Below are positions 1 through 12,113 of a stretch of 64,000 bases of DNA, piece after piece (position 1 is the stretch's first letter; each line of letters opens with the position of its first letter). The translations under genes were made by a program, and so were the position numbers. The DNA comes from Lepus europaeus (lineage: Eukaryota > Chordata > Mammalia > Lagomorpha > Leporidae), in contig NC_084830.1 of NCBI RefSeq assembly GCF_033115175.1, forward strand, positions 45,577,409 through 45,641,408. The letters are read 5' to 3'. The notes under the pieces are model-generated. The model saw nothing but the letters and a program-made list of their open reading frames with translations. It made no database searches and was not told where the DNA came from.

Positions 1-49
1 CGGTGCTTCAGGCCAGGGCGTTAACCTACTGCACCATAGCACCGGCCCC
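1..49 (-). mobile_element. CSINE (lagomorph C-repeat), 5' head only, cut by window edge
   Basis: The sequence is the reverse complement of the CSINE 5' end, finishing in CACCATAGCACCGGCCCC. The rest lies to the left of the window. Confidence 0.85.
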
Positions 50-80
50 TGGAATTCATTCTTTTTAAATGGAATTTTTA

Positions 81-410
81 TAAAGATTATTTATTTATTT
101 GAGATATAGAGTTACAGACAGAGAGAGGGAGAGACAGAAAGAGATCTTCCATCTGCTGGTTCACTCCCTACATGGCTACAATGGCCAGAACTGGGCAAAT
201 CCGAAGCCAAGAGCCAGGAGCCAGGAGCTTCCTCCGGGTCTCCCATGTGGATGCAGGAGGCCAAGCACTGGGGCCATCTTCTACTGCTTTTCCCAGGCCA
301 TAGCAGAGAGCTGGATGGGAAAAGGAGCAGTCCAGACATGAACTGGTGCCCATATGGGATGGCGGCGCCACAGGCAGAGGCTTAGCCCACTATGCCACAG
401 TGCTGGTCCC
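81..410 (-). mobile_element. CSINE, full length
   Basis: This is a minus-oriented copy. An AT-rich tail (AGATTATTTATTTATTTGAG) is followed by a purine tract, the body block 'gagccaggagcttcctcc', and the tRNA-like head ending TGCTGGTCCC. Confidence 0.9.
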
Positions 411-690
411 TAAAATAAATTTTAAAATGTATTATTTCTTTGAGAGACAGCCAGAGAGCTCCCACCTGCTGGTTACTCTCCAGATGCCTGCAACAGCTGG
501 GGGCCAGAAGCCAGGAGCCAGGAAATCAATGTGGGTTTCCCACGTGGGTGGCAGAGACCCAACTTCTTGAGCCATCACCCGTGGCCTCCTTGATTGTGCC
601 TTAGCAGGAAGCTGGAATTGGGGATGGAGTGAAGACCCTAACCATGGCACTCTGGTGAGAAATGGGAGCCTTGACAAGTAGCCCAATTGT
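411..690 (-). mobile_element. Old diverged CSINE-type copy
   Basis: It abuts the preceding SINE. Recognisable blocks are 'cacctgctggttactctcc', 'ccaggagccagg', 'cccacgtgggtggcagaga' and 'tagcaggaagctgga'. The last is typical of the older variant that also occurs at 12.4, 17.2 and 23.6 kb. The 3' boundary is fuzzy. Confidence 0.6.
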
Positions 691-2561
691 CTGCTCCCAT
701 GGAGCTCAGTTTTGGAGCAGGGTGACACTTGTTCTGGCCAGCCTTGGCTGTGGGCCTGGGGCCATACAGAAAAGCCCTGCGATTGTTCACTATCATGTGC
801 CCATCTGTTCTCATTTGGCCCAGTCCTGGAGGACTGCAGAACTGGACCCCCTGAAGCACATAATAACCATTTACTCCAAGTGGCCCAGTCCACATCCCTG
901 GCCGGCTTTCCACATCCAGCTCCTTCCGGGTTTGTAGCCAAGAGGACCACGCCATTTTGAAGCCTGCACTCTCTCAGAGGCTAAATATAATTTCTCCGGG
1001 AAAGGGGCCAACTGTGACGGTTGATTTCCGTTTGGCCTGTGTTTTCAGGCAAGACTGAATGTGAGAGGGAATGTGGAGCCAGCCTGGGGAAACAGCAAGG
1101 CTCTGGGAGCGCCAGGTGCCCCTGCACACAGCCTGGTGTCGGGGGGGAGCCGGACTGGAGGTGTCCTCCCACTCTGCACCTCCTAGAAGCTTTAGGCAAC
1201 TACATCAGGACATGCACTCGGCCAAGCTCTTTTGGTCTGAGATGACAGGGGTGGCTGGGCGAGTGCCTGTGCCCACCCAGATCTTACTGGCAGGCTCTGC
1301 CTGAATTCAGTTTCTCACGCCGCTTGGGTGAACTCGTAGAGGCCTCTGTGATCAGTGTCCCGAGCTAATCCAGTCTTGCTGTCCCCTCCATCTAACGACT
1401 ACTCTCCCCTCTGCAGCCACAGCGAACCAGTCGGGCTCCCCCATCTCTTTGTGTCCTCTCCACTTTTGCGTGCGTGATTTTCTTGGCCTGGGTTTCAGCT
1501 GGAACACTTCTAGGCTTCTTTTACATCCCAGACCCGCTGCTCCTCCACCCACCCAAGCAGGAGAAAGTAGTCACTCCTGTGTTTCATGCGGTTCCCAATT
1601 TGTTTCTTTCTTGTGTTATTGCTGAATTTTCCACTCTTGTGTCTCCTCTATTGGAGCCTGAAAATCTTAGGGACAGAGACTGTCTTCATTCATCCAGCCA
1701 TGCATTCAACAGGTATTTTGATAGCCCTCCTGTGTGCTGTGTGGCACTCTGACTTAATTTTGATCTCCTCTGTGCAACAGGTGCTCACGATGGGTGGTGA
1801 ACGGGATGAGGTTCTTGAGAGGGGCTACTTGATCAGCCCTGGCATTGGTGCGCCAACCTCCAGGATTGTGTCATTGCTGGCTGCAGGCGGGGTTTCTTCA
1901 AGTGGACTCACTGCATGGCAGAGACGTGGCTGTGTGTCCAAGAGCTGCCAGGAACCATCAGGAGAATCACCTGAATTTTCAACTTCTTCCTCTACGGCTC
2001 ATTTGCTTTCCCAGTGCAAACTGTCATATTGCCCCCAGGAGGCGTAAAGTACATCCATTTCATGACACTGCTCTGGCTAGGGTCCTGGGAGCTGGGCCAG
2101 GACACCATGACACCCACGCTTGGCCCAAGCATGGTCTCCATGTTTGGAGAGGCCTGCAGATGGGGCCGGGTGAAGGAAAGGGAGGGAATGTATATGTGGA
2201 ACAAAGAAAGTCACCACTCGCTCTGCCCGTGTGCCACCCACAGGGGCGTGGGCCGTGCCTCGTCTTTGCACATACTTATCATCCATGTTTTCATTTTCCC
2301 TTTTGCAGACTCCTGACCCCTGTTCCCTCCCTGTGTCAGATCCCTCGCTCCTTTCTGGGCCTGGTCTGTTTGTCTTACAGCTTCAAAATAGCCTCACTAA
2401 AGTAAACCTTTTGTCTAGAGTCTGGGCTGTGATTGCATCTTATCTAGCCATGAGGCACCAAACAGTGTGCTATAACCATTAACTTTAGTTCCTTATTCTT
2501 TTAAAAGAAATTTTGGGAGTCTTTTAAAAGTTGTTTTTATTTGACATATATTTTATGTTAC
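691..2561. other. Intergenic, no recognised gene or repeat
   Basis: This is mixed-composition unique sequence with several short open frames on both strands, none of which resembles a known protein. A possible diverged L2 scrap lies near 1655-1740. I see no splice-flanked coding block. Confidence 0.5.
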
Positions 2562-2887
2562 TTTTTTTTTTTTTTTTTTGACAGGCAGAGTTAGAGAGAG
2601 ACAGAGAGAAAGGTCGTCTTCCTTCCCTTGGTTCACCCCCAAAATGGCTGCTATAGCTGGTGCGCTGTGCCGATCTGAAGCCAGGAGCCAGGTGCTTCCT
2701 CCTGATCTCCCATGCGGGTACAGGGCCCAAGGACCTGGGCCATCCTCCACTGCCTTCCTGGGCCACAGTAGAGAGCTGGACTGGAAGAGGAGCAACCAGG
2801 ACAGAATTTGGCGCCCCGACCGGGACTAGAACCCAGGGTGCCGGCACCACAGGCGGAGGATTAGCCTAGTGAGCCATGGCACTAGCC
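2562..2887 (-). mobile_element. Young CSINE (poly-A tailed subtype)
   Basis: It begins with an 18-base T run (the poly-A tail on the minus strand) and ends in GCCATGGCACTAGCC. A target-site duplication 'ttatgttactt' is present on both sides (about 2553-2563 and 2887-2897). The long homopolymer tail and intact duplication suggest a recent insertion. Confidence 0.92.
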
Positions 2888-2950
2888 TTATGTTACTTCT
2901 TTAAAAAATATATTAAATCTATCCTAATATCTGGTTGTGTACTTCATTTT

Positions 2951-2990
2951 TAAAAAATTTATTGATTTATTTGAAAATCAAAGGAAAGGC

Positions 2991-3048
<58 letters not shown>

Positions 3049-3222
3049 CTTCCATCCACTGGTTCACTCCCCAATTGGCCACAATGGCCAGAGCTGCACT
3101 GATCCAAAGCAGGGAGCCAGGAGCTTCCTCCTGGTCTCCCACGTGGGTGCAGGGGCCCAAGGACTTGGGCCATCTTCTACTGCTTTCCCAGGCCATAACA
3201 GAGAGCTGGATCAAAAGTGGAG
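2951..3222 (-). mobile_element. CSINE, 5'-truncated, with expanded GA tract
   Basis: The minus-oriented body is preceded by a (GA)n run of about 50 bp (2994-3046). The match is lost after 'agagagctggatcaaaagtg', so the tRNA-like head is missing. Confidence 0.85.
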
Positions 3223-3429
3223 AAGAGTCAAGGAGATAATAGGTCTAAGTGTTTAATGAGGTGCAAGCTAGATAGGACCCAAACACAGCAGCATGCTATG
3301 GAAAGGAAAATGGACCAGGGTTTTGGAAGGTTTGAAATACTGGAGATTTTCTAATCTAAGTTTGGCCTCAGTACTTCTGCACATGCCTGGTACCTCCTTG
3401 CTCTCCATGGAAATCAAACTTTTCACTTA

Positions 3430-4052
3430 GGTCTTAGCCCATTTTGTGCTGCCTTAACATAATACTTGGAACAGGGCCATTTATTGAGCAGAAATTCACT
3501 GGCTCGTGATCCAGGAACCTGGGAAGCTGACAACATTAAGGTGCCAGCGACTGCCAAGGGCTTCTTTTTAAAAAATATTTATTTATTTACGTATTTGAAA
3601 GGTAGAGAGAGGGCTATAGAGAGAGAGAGGGACACACAGAGAGAATCTTGCATCTGCTGGTTTGTTTCCCAAATGGCTACATAGCCTGCACTCAGGTTGG
3701 CCAAAACCAGGAGCCAGGAACCCCATCCTGTCTCTCACAAGGATGGCAGGATGACCAAGCAGCTGGAACTGGAATTGACACTCAGAATGGGATGCAGGTG
3801 TGACAGCGGTGGTAACCCATGGTACCACAAAGCTGACCTTAGCAGGGGACTTCTTGCTGTGCCGTCAGAGGGTAGAGGGTGAGACAGGGCAAGAGGGGGC
3901 TGACCTTGTCCTTTGATGAGGGCACAATCTCAGTCCTGAAGATGGGACCCTCATGTTCTAACTTCTCTTAATGTCCCACCTTGCAATGCTTTTACATTGT
4001 CAATTAAACTTTAACATGAATTTTGAAAGGGACAAATGCTCATATCCTAGCA
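3430..4052 (-). mobile_element. MaLR-type LTR (MLT1/MST-like), split by a CSINE
   Basis: Read on the minus strand it begins TGCTAGGATATGAGCATTTG and continues with 'gggacattaagagaagttag', 'agcaagaag', 'ggcaccttaatgttgtc' and a 'ggctaagacc' end. This is the usual order of a MaLR LTR. The SINE at 3567-3841 interrupts it. Confidence 0.7.
3567..3841 (-). mobile_element. CSINE inserted in the MaLR LTR
   Basis: It starts with TTTTTAAAAAATATTTATTT, followed by a GA-rich tract, 'catctgctggtttgtttccc' and 'ccaggagccaggaacccc', and ends near 'aagctgacctta'. It divides the surrounding LTR. Confidence 0.82.
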
Positions 4053-4168
4053 AGTTACTTGTGTCACAAAATATTCTTTTTATTTTTTTAAGACATATTT
4101 TTAAATGAGGAAAAGCAGAGCATACAAAACAGGAGGCAGATTTAGCCCATGGCGGGTATTTGCAGACC

Positions 4169-4556
4169 CTGCTGGCACTGTGGCGTGGCAGATGAAGCTG
4201 CTGCCTGCAATGTTGGCATCCCAATGGAAGCCTGATTCAAGTCTCAACTGCTCCACTTCTGATCCAGTTTCCTGCTAATGTCCTGGGAAAAGCAGCAGAA
4301 GATGGCCCCAAGTATTTGGGTCCCAGCCACTCATGTGGAGGACCTGGATGAAACTCCTGGCTTCTGGCTTCAGCTTGGCCTAGTCTTGGCCATTGTAGCC
4401 ATGTTGGGAGTGAACAAGGATGTAAGATTCTCCCTTTATCTCTCTCTCCCTCTCCCTATCCCTCTCCGTCTCCCTCCCACTCTCCCTTCTTCCCTCCCTT
4501 TCTTCTTTGTAACTCTGACTTTCAAATAAGATAAATCTTTACAAATAAATAAATAC
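4169..4556 (+). mobile_element. CSINE with long CT-rich tract
   Basis: The plus-oriented head 'gctggcactgtggcgtggca' is followed by the body 'ctccacttctgatccagttt'. A pyrimidine tract (4432-4508) is followed by 'aactctgactttcaaataag' and an AT-rich tail. Confidence 0.88.
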
Positions 4557-4594
4557 AATTTGGAGATCCAGTGGCTTTTGTTAGCTTCCTTCCT

Positions 4595-5220
4595 ACTGAA
4601 TGTGTGTGTTTATTGTGTGCTAACCCCGTGCCTACATCATGCTCAGTTCTCAAACTAAATGCTCAGAACTCAACAAGCCCACCATCGTAGTGAGTACACC
4701 TCTCATAACTGACCATAAATTAGATGCACATTATCTCTTTCAATCTTAGCCTCAACAGTACAGGTAGACTTTGGCATTCCTATTTTACACATGAGGAAAC
4801 TAAGGCTCACGTGGTTATTTAACTCCTCTAGGGGGGCTGGCGTTGTGGAGTATGAGTTACCCTGCTTTCAACACCAGAGTACAGGTTCAAGTCCTGGCTA
4901 CTCCACTTCCGATTCAACTCCCTGCTTATATGCATGGGAAAGCAACAGAGGATGGCTTCAGTGCTTGTGCCCCTGCACCCACATGAGAAACCTGGATGGA
5001 TTTCCCATCTCTTTGTTTTGGCTTGGCCAAGCTCTGTTCATTGTGGCCATTTGGGGGAGTGAACCAGTGGATCCTGATCTCTCTCTCTCTCTCTCTCTCT
5101 CTCCCCCCTCCCCAACTTCCTTTCAAGTAAATCAATAAAACCTTAAAAAAAATTTAAAAATTTCTCTAGGGTCATACACTGAGCAAAGGAAAGGCCTGAG
5201 ACATAACCCAGGATTGTAGG
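4595..5220 (-). mobile_element. MIR, split by a CSINE
   Basis: 'ttttacacatgaggaaacta' followed by 'aggctcacgtggttatttaa' before the SINE, then 'agggtcatacactgagcaaa' after it, is the antisense MIR core ('gatgaggaaactgaggc ... aaggtcacacagc'). The SINE sits within that phrase. Confidence 0.65.
4833..5158 (+). mobile_element. CSINE inserted in a MIR
   Basis: The plus head GGGGCTGGCGTTGTGGAG leads to a body with a (CT)n run at 5079-5104 and an A-rich tail. The target duplication 'ctctaggg' is at 4826-4833 and 5164-5171, matching the split of the MIR. Confidence 0.9.
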
Positions 5221-7242
5221 ATTTTGAAGGCCAGCTGCTTTACACTGGCCTCTGTGGTTTCCATTCACACACCAAGCTCAGAATCCTCTAGACTCATGGG
5301 CTGGGCAGAGGTCAGATCTGGAAAGGCAGGGACTTGAACAGTGATTTCAATTTCTTCTAAACTCAGTCAAGGGTTTCTCCAGAGATTCGGGTCCTGAGGG
5401 GGACCACTGAGGAAGTTTGATGGGATCATCAGCAACTGGAATAGCTATTTATACTTGGGTTTTTGTTTTCTTAATCACACTGAACAAGCAGTACTATGGG
5501 CCAAGAATTGGTGGCCACACACAGTGAGAGACTCTCAGGTTGCAGCAGAAATTCCTGAGGTCACAGATCTCCCACAGGATCCAGCTGGTGTGGGGCTCTG
5601 CTCACTGACAGAATGTCAGTCAGCTGAGAGAACCACTGAGGATGCATGTCTAGCCTGTCTGCACTAAAACCAGGCCAGCTACACTGACAGAGTGGGAGGC
5701 CAGGAAGAAGATTAAAATCTTCAGAAGGGGCTGATGCAGGGAACTGGGTTCCTGATCTGATGGAGTAGCAGTGGGAAGCTCCCTAGCAGAGCCATTCTCT
5801 TGCCTCTGGCTTGGTCAAGGAGGAAGAAGGACAAGTATGAAAGTTGAGATACTCAGCCCAACCTGACAAGCACTGCAGGGAATTGCTGGGCGGCATCTGC
5901 TCTCTCTCCGTATTGCCGCAGTGTCCAGGTTTCAGGCTGTGAACCGTAAGAGTGGGCATCATATGTTGCTCCTCCAAGGCACCATGCTCCTGGGTGTTGG
6001 GGAACACAGGTGATCCCGAGATGACAGGAGGATCTCCTAGCTCACGAGTCTCCCAGAAGCAGATCCTGAGACGAGAAGTGGAGGGCAAATAGTTTTTTGG
6101 GAGGTGATTGCAAGAAACACTGGAGGTGAAGAGTGAGATGGAGACAGGAAGGCAGCCAATTAAAGGAACATCATCGAATAAGTGACCACTGTGACAAAGC
6201 AAGCTTAATCCCACCCAGGAGGCCTGGGAGTCACTGTGCCTGGGTGTTTGGTCCCATCTGCCACCTGTGGGTCCAGAGCTTTCCCCTGTACAGTATGTGG
6301 CCATTGCCTTCTGGTAGGCTCTCCAAGGCACAATGGGCAGAGAGGATGTTAGCTGCCACAGAGAGGCCTTGGACAGAGCAGGTGCTGGCTAGCAGCTGGG
6401 AGCTGGGCTGGTGCACTTGGGGAGAGGGTTGGGGCACTGACAGCATCTTCTTCAGGGCACTTCTGAGAGGAATTATCGGAAAGTGCAGATTCAAAGGTGA
6501 TGGGTCACATGGTCGCTCGTGCCTGGTTAAAGAGGAAAGGGGGCCAAGGGAGGGAAGAGAAAGAGGGGCTGAAGAGATGGAGCAGGAAGCTACAGAGAAG
6601 GAAGCCAGGCCAGTGCGGGCCACCGGTGTCAGGGCAGAGCAAGGGTGCCGAAGTCTAGAGTTTTCTTGCCAGTTGCCCATCAGTTCTCTGTGAAAAGACG
6701 AAAGTGCAGTGGTCCATCTGCTCAGTAACTCAAGGACTCTGTGTTCTCACGCTGAGCCTTGTACTGGCCAGAGTGAAGATAGATGGCGTGCTCCTGCTTG
6801 GGAGTGGAGCTGGACATGGGAGAAAGAGTTTGCTATCTCAGAAAAAATTAAGCTGCTTTTGTTGGCACAGCAAGTTCATAGATTAGGGGAAAAAGAATCT
6901 CTGAGGCCTCCTTTTAAGTGGTCTGGTAGTCAGACTGTTTTTCCCCAGTGAATTCCCAGGCCAGTGTAAGCTTCTGCTGGGCTGAGTCTGGCATTCCTGC
7001 CCCAACCCCGTTCCCCTAGAAGAATGAGCCCAACCGAGGCCTCTTCTGATACAAGCTCAGCTTCTGGAAGGCATCCAGCAGTCAGTCTTGGGCAGGGGCA
7101 GGGCGTCTCCCTTCAGCTCGCACCCTCAGGAGCTCATGGTGTGTCCTCTCTTCCTGTTGGTGGGACTTTGCTGTTTGCTGTTACCAGAGCGTGATGAAAC
7201 CCCTCTGAACTCAGGGCATCAGCCCAGCCTTGGGAACTGAGT
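5221..7242. other. Intergenic, no recognised gene or repeat
   Basis: This is moderately GC-rich unique sequence. Open frames such as those near 5783-6331 (minus) and 6133-6693 (plus) overlap each other antisense and show no domain or splice context, so I treat them as chance. Confidence 0.5.
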
Positions 7243-7658
7243 TGCAGAAGCCTGAATAATGTCCCCTAATAATTCAGGACTGGATTCCTGGAATTTGTTG
7301 ATGTTACCTTCTTTGGAAAAAGAAGATATGATTAAGTTAGGTGTCTTGAGATGAGATTGTGCTACATTTTCCAGGTGGGGTCTAAGTTCCATCATCCAGG
7401 TTCTTCCATGAGACAGGCAGAGGGAAATTAGACACACACAGAGGGGCGGGTGATGTGCAGTAGTGGCAAGGACTGGAGTGGTGCAACCACAAGCCAAGGA
7501 ATGCTTGAAGTGGAAGGGGCGAGGATTACTTTCTCCCCTAGAGCCTCATGGAGTGAGCGCAGCCCTACTGACTCCTTGATTCTGGCCTTCTGGTCTGCAG
7601 AACTGTGTTACAGCAGCCACAGGACACTATTACAGCAGCCACAGGACACTAATACACA
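7243..7658 (+). mobile_element. MLT1-like MaLR solo LTR
   Basis: The order 'gcctgaataatgtccccta', 'ctcccctagagcctcatgga', 'gactccttgattctggcctt', 'gcagaactgtg', 'ttacagcagccacaggacac' and 'taatacaca' follows the MLT1 consensus. The 3' end carries a perfect 22-bp tandem duplication (7608-7629, 7630-7651). Confidence 0.75.
7608..7651 (+). repeat. Perfect 22-bp tandem duplication at the LTR 3' end
   Basis: The unit ttacagcagccacaggacac-ta occurs twice with no gap. It is probably a slippage event in the old LTR. Confidence 0.9.
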
Positions 7659-8156
7659 GATGTGTAAGCTGACCTGGTTACAGCCACCTGTGGGTTGAGT
7701 CGTGTCATGTCCTTACTGGAGCCAACATCTTAACAGGTGGTGATGGTAGGGAAAGAAGGAGGTAGCTGTTACAGCATCCCTGGGTTGCAGACTCGCTCCC
7801 AAAGGCTCATGGAGACCAAGCAGGTCCTTGCTTTGGTCTCCCAAAGGCCGTGCTGCCACCCAAGGGTCGGGATGACCCAGGTGGGGAAAATGGGATGTGG
7901 ATCTGGATCTGGGGTCCCGTTCCAGCCTCAATAGGTCCTCATTCTGTGGCAAAGTGACCAGCTCAGGATCTGGACTTGGCGAAGTCTAGATCTCCTGGAC
8001 CTGTCACAGACAACACAGAGTCAGGAGTATTTCTGTCTGCTGGTGAGCTGGGAGGAGCCTGTTGGTTGAGCATCCTGTTCTCTGGGGAAGTGAGGATCTT
8101 TTATGGGTGATGCTGATTGTTTATAGCATACCAATGCTCTGAGAGCCTCACATATG
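7659..8156. other. Intergenic, nothing recognised
   Basis: This is unique sequence with no repeat block or coding signal that I can identify. Confidence 0.5.
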
Positions 8157-8222
8157 GTAGTCAGGGGTCTCCAGGGAAACATAACATATCTGAGTGCTTT
8201 GAGAGAGAACAGTTATATTCTC

Positions 8223-8255
<33 letters not shown>

Positions 8256-8587
8256 AAGGACCTGAGTGACACAGTTATCGAGCCCAGGTAAGTCCAAGAT
8301 CTGCAGGGTAGGCCAGCAGCCTGGACCCCAGGGAAGTGTTGAGGCTGCTGCTCAAGTCCCAGTGCCATCTGCTGGCAGGATTCCCTCCTCCTTTGGAGCA
8401 TTAGGTCTTTTTTTAAGCCTTCAAATAATTGGATGAGACCCACCACATTACAAAGAGTAATCTGCTTTACTCAAAGTCTACTGATTTAAATGTTAGTCTC
8501 AAAAAACCCTCACAGTAACACCCAATATATTACTTAAGCATTCAGGCACTGTGGCCGAGCCAAGTGGACACCAAATTAACCATCACA
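8157..8587 (-). mobile_element. ERVL-type solo LTR (MLT2-like)
   Basis: The minus strand starts TGATGGTTAATTTGGTGTCC, then 'ttaaatcagtagactttgag', 'taaagcagattactctttg' and 'catccaattatttgaaggct'. A CT run follows, and it ends in 'tttccctggagacccctgac'. This is the MLT2 order. The GA run at 8221-8248 is its internal microsatellite. Confidence 0.75.
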
Positions 8588-8602
8588 CTCCCTCCAACTC
8601 CA

Positions 8603-8710
8603 CTTTAAAAAAAATAAAGAAAGCTGAGGCTTAGAGAAATATAACACCTTGCTTAACATCACGTAGCTGATGTGTGATCCAGCCCCAAAATTGTGCCTTA
8701 AGCACCCTGT
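8603..8710 (-). mobile_element. MIR fragment
   Basis: The antisense MIR core is visible as 'gctgaggcttagagaaatat', then 'aacatcacgtagctgatgtg' and 'tgtgatccagcc'. Confidence 0.6.
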
Positions 8711-10794
8711 TGTGGACATGTTGAAGAGAGAACTCCAGCTCGGCTGTGCAGGAGTCTCCCAGGCCTTCGAGCAGGCTGGTAGCCCACTCCTCCTCCTTGG
8801 TCACACCCAGTCTGGACAACAAGCCTAGAGACCTTAATCAACTGCCGTTCTTTCCCCGACTGCTGGCTGCTCACCCTTAGCTTGTGGAGATCTTGCCTTC
8901 AGCCATCTCCTGTAGCTCCCTACTTCTCTGTTCTCTATCTGAGATTCCCGTGGTTGCTCTTTCTTTCCCATTGGGTTCTGGTGCTTCTTACAGTTTCCAG
9001 GTAGCCTGCATTTACCAAAACAAATGTCTCAGCTCCAGCAATGAGTTAAGAGAGAACATGTTCAGTTGGGGCTGCTGAGGCAGTTTTTCCTCCTTCCCCT
9101 GTCAATCACAAAGAAGTAAGGCAGGAGCTCCCGTATTCCTGCTTGAAAGGGCAAGGGTTAGACCTCAGCAGATTGGGAAAGTGGGACCACCTCTTAGACA
9201 TATTTCCACCCTGCATCAGTGCCCCATCAGGAAAACCAAAACATGAGAGAGTTCTAACAGAATTCAATTTGGCGAATTGCTTCAACAATTCGGAAGCCAT
9301 GAAGAGAAGAGTGAGGGAAATCAGATTGGTGACTGCAGGGAGCTCCCAGTGTTTCTCAGGTTGGGGAGCAAAGGGGAGATCGTGCATCCCGAAAGTTTCC
9401 TGTGCCACAGTGACAGCTGCTGTTAGGGCCGCGTTTGTGTTGTCGCCGTCTCATCATCGTCTTCACTACTGGGGCCTGTGTCCTGATGATGGTTATGGTC
9501 CCAACCAAGGGTGTTTCCATTAGAATCTAGACAGTGCAGCTTACTCCCTGGGCTTGAGGGTGCTTTCTTAGGGTCTGCCTGAAACTGATACGGAGCAGGC
9601 GTGGTACTGAGGAGTGAGAGCTCGGTGGATGTGTGTACATCAGTGACTGTGTGTGACCATTGCCTGCACATCGCCCGAATTCCAGTGGATCTCCATGGCC
9701 CACTGTTCTCCCTCAAGCACATGGTGCATAACAAGTGTCCCAGTAACCATTCCTAATGATTAATTTTAGTCATTTCCCATCTAGACCCCCGGTTCTGTGA
9801 AGTAAGGCCTGTATCCCCTGTTTCCTCTTGTGTCCCCTGCTCCTGGCAGTCAATGGCCGCTCAGCACACTGTGTTGACTGGCCACCCAACTGGGACCTCA
9901 AGAGGTAGCATTTTCTCTTCTCAATAGAGAAGAAACTCAAGGGGCCTCGCGGGAGAGACTGGCTTTTGAGGGGAGAGCTAGGTTTGCAGGCTGTGTTTTT
10001 ATGCAGCCATGGTTGCACTTTTTAGCTTTTCATGGAGAAAAGGTGGTGAGGACAGGAAAGCAAAGTGCAGTAGAAATAAAATCTGGGGGTGGGGGGAGGC
10101 ACACAGTCCCTTCCCGAGGTGTCTCTGAGTAGTGGTAGGGCAGTTTCTAGAAAGCAAGGGCCTCCAGGAGCCAGACTGTAGGTTCAATCCTCACCCATTC
10201 CCCCTCAGCCGTTACTTCCAGCTGGCTGCCGCCATCCTGCAAGCTCATCTTCACTCCCAAAGCAAGGAGAAGCAAAAGAGACACAGAGGGTGCTTTCATC
10301 TGCTCAGGCATCGCTGTGTTCTGTCCATGAGCTCCCTGGGAGTCAGCATTCAGAGGGCAGCTACCAACCCCCCAAAGAGGAGACCCCATGGTCTGGAGCA
10401 TGGATCCCTGCCAAAGAGCTGCTCTGTCCCCCTCCTGGCTGAAAGGGAGCAGATCGACTCCTGTCCCAGAGTTCAGCTCTGACACTGAGAACTTACAAGT
10501 CTGATCTCACTGGTGACCACAGCTTTGGCTACCCTATTTCCACGTGCATTTTAACCTTGCCCCTACAACTGCAGTTAGCAGACCTTACATTTGTCTGAAA
10601 GGCTGCCATCCATCTACAAATTACTTGACCACTACAGCGTAATTTTGAGATGCCCCTAAGGAACTAGTTTTTTTCAAACCATGATATTCTTTTATGTGAA
10701 GGATATAAAATGCATTTTATCCAATTGGATCATTTATTGGTGACTCTCTGGGGCATTATGTTGTGAAGTATTCTGAAGTTTCTTTCTTCCTTTT
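8711..10794. other. Intergenic, no recognised gene or repeat
   Basis: This is unique sequence. The overlapping frames at 9106-9734 and 10132-10485 look like chance ORFs, because frames are open on both strands and no known motif appears. Confidence 0.5.
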
Positions 10795-11073
10795 ACTCTA
10801 TCTCTCTCTCTCTCTGTTCCATCCACTAGTTCACTCCCCAGTGGCTGCAACAGCCAGGGCTGGGCCAGGCTGGAGTCAGGAACCAAGAACTCCATTCAGC
10901 TCTCCCATATGGGTAGCAGGGACCCAAGTGCTCGGGCCGTCTTCCGCTGCTTTCCCAGGTGCATTATGGGAGCTGGATTAGAAGCACAGTAGCTGGACTC
11001 AAACTGGTGCTCTGATATGGTATGCCAGTGTCACAAGCTGCAGCTTAACCTGCTGTGCCACAATTCGGGCCCT
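10795..11073 (-). mobile_element. CSINE (older copy, tail eroded)
   Basis: A short (CT)n at 10800-10815 is followed by 'ccatccactagttcactccc', 'ggtagcagggacccaagtgc' and the head 'ttaacctgctgtgccacaat' then 'tcgggccc'. Confidence 0.82.
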
Positions 11074-11146
11074 GATTCCATAGTTTTGAACTCATTAGTT
11101 TAGGGCACCAGAATACTATTACAACTCCCTTATAAGAAATATGCAA

Positions 11147-11478
11147 GGGGCCGGTGCTGTGGTGCGTAGGTTAATCATCTACCTGGGGCGCCAGCATCCC
11201 ATTTGGGTGCCAGTTCTAGTCCTGGCTGCTTCTCTTCTGATCCAGCTCCCTGCTAGTGGTGTGGGAAAGCAGTAGAAGACGGTCCAAGGGCTTGGGCCCC
11301 TGTACCTGTGCGGGAGACTTGGAAGAAACTCCTGGCTCCTGGCTTCAGATCGGCTCAGCTCTGGCCGTTGTGGTCACTTGGAAAGAGAAACAGCAGATGG
11401 ATGACCTTTCTCTCGGTCTCTCTCTCTCACTGTCTGTAACTCTACCTCTCAAATAAATAAAATAAATTAACAAAAAAT
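11147..11478 (+). mobile_element. CSINE, full length
   Basis: The head GGGGCCGGTGCTGTGGTGCG is followed by the full body, a CT tract and a tail 'tctcaaataaataaaataaa'. Confidence 0.93.
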
Positions 11479-11919
11479 ATGCTAGCAAGGAAAGGCCTGA
11501 CAATGTGCATTCTGACGAGTCCCCTGGGAGGACTTCAGCGGCTTCTCTAGAATGCACCAGTAGCTCCGGTTATTCCTCCCTTTCTTCTTTTTGCTAGAAG
11601 CGGAATTTCCCTTCCCCTCATGCCTGCCTGTCACCAGACATGATACATTTCACGGTAGCATCAGCTATTAGAGCTGCATGGTTCTTCAGAGAGCATTTAG
11701 TATAGGCATCTTGTTGTACAGAAAGTTAAAATGAGGCCATAGGAGGCTGATTTTCCAAAGGGCAAACAGCTCATTAGTGCAGTTCCTCCTCCAATGTCTT
11801 CTTTGGTCCCCCTTGCTTCCCAGGCGGCAAATCTGTCATAACCTTGGCGCTCTTCTAGTAACATACATGGAGTTGTGTAGGACTGGCACTGGTGGCGTGC
11901 CCTGAGTTGTAAGGACACC
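11479..11919. other. Intergenic, nothing recognised
   Basis: This is unique sequence between a CSINE and a MIR. Confidence 0.5.
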
Positions 11920-12113
11920 TCCTTTGAACCACGTAGCCTGGCTTTAGTCACTTGCTAGTTGAGTAACCAGGAGTAAATGGCTCACTCTTGCTAAGCCTTG
12001 GTTTTCCCACCAGTAAACCGGGAACGAGGAATATGAGGAATAAATGAGATAACGAATGTAAAGTGGGTAGCACTGTGTCTGGCCTAACAAATGCTACTTC
12101 TATCAGCTGTAGA
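11920..12113 (+). mobile_element. MIR
   Basis: Sense MIR blocks are 'ctggctttagtcacttgcta', 'ttggttttcccaccagtaaa', 'ataaatgagataacgaatgt' and 'agcactgtgtctggcc'. Confidence 0.7.

Noticed and set aside
432..950. 172-codon minus-strand open frame
   Set aside because: One end runs through an old SINE and the rest has no known match; frames on the other strand are also open.
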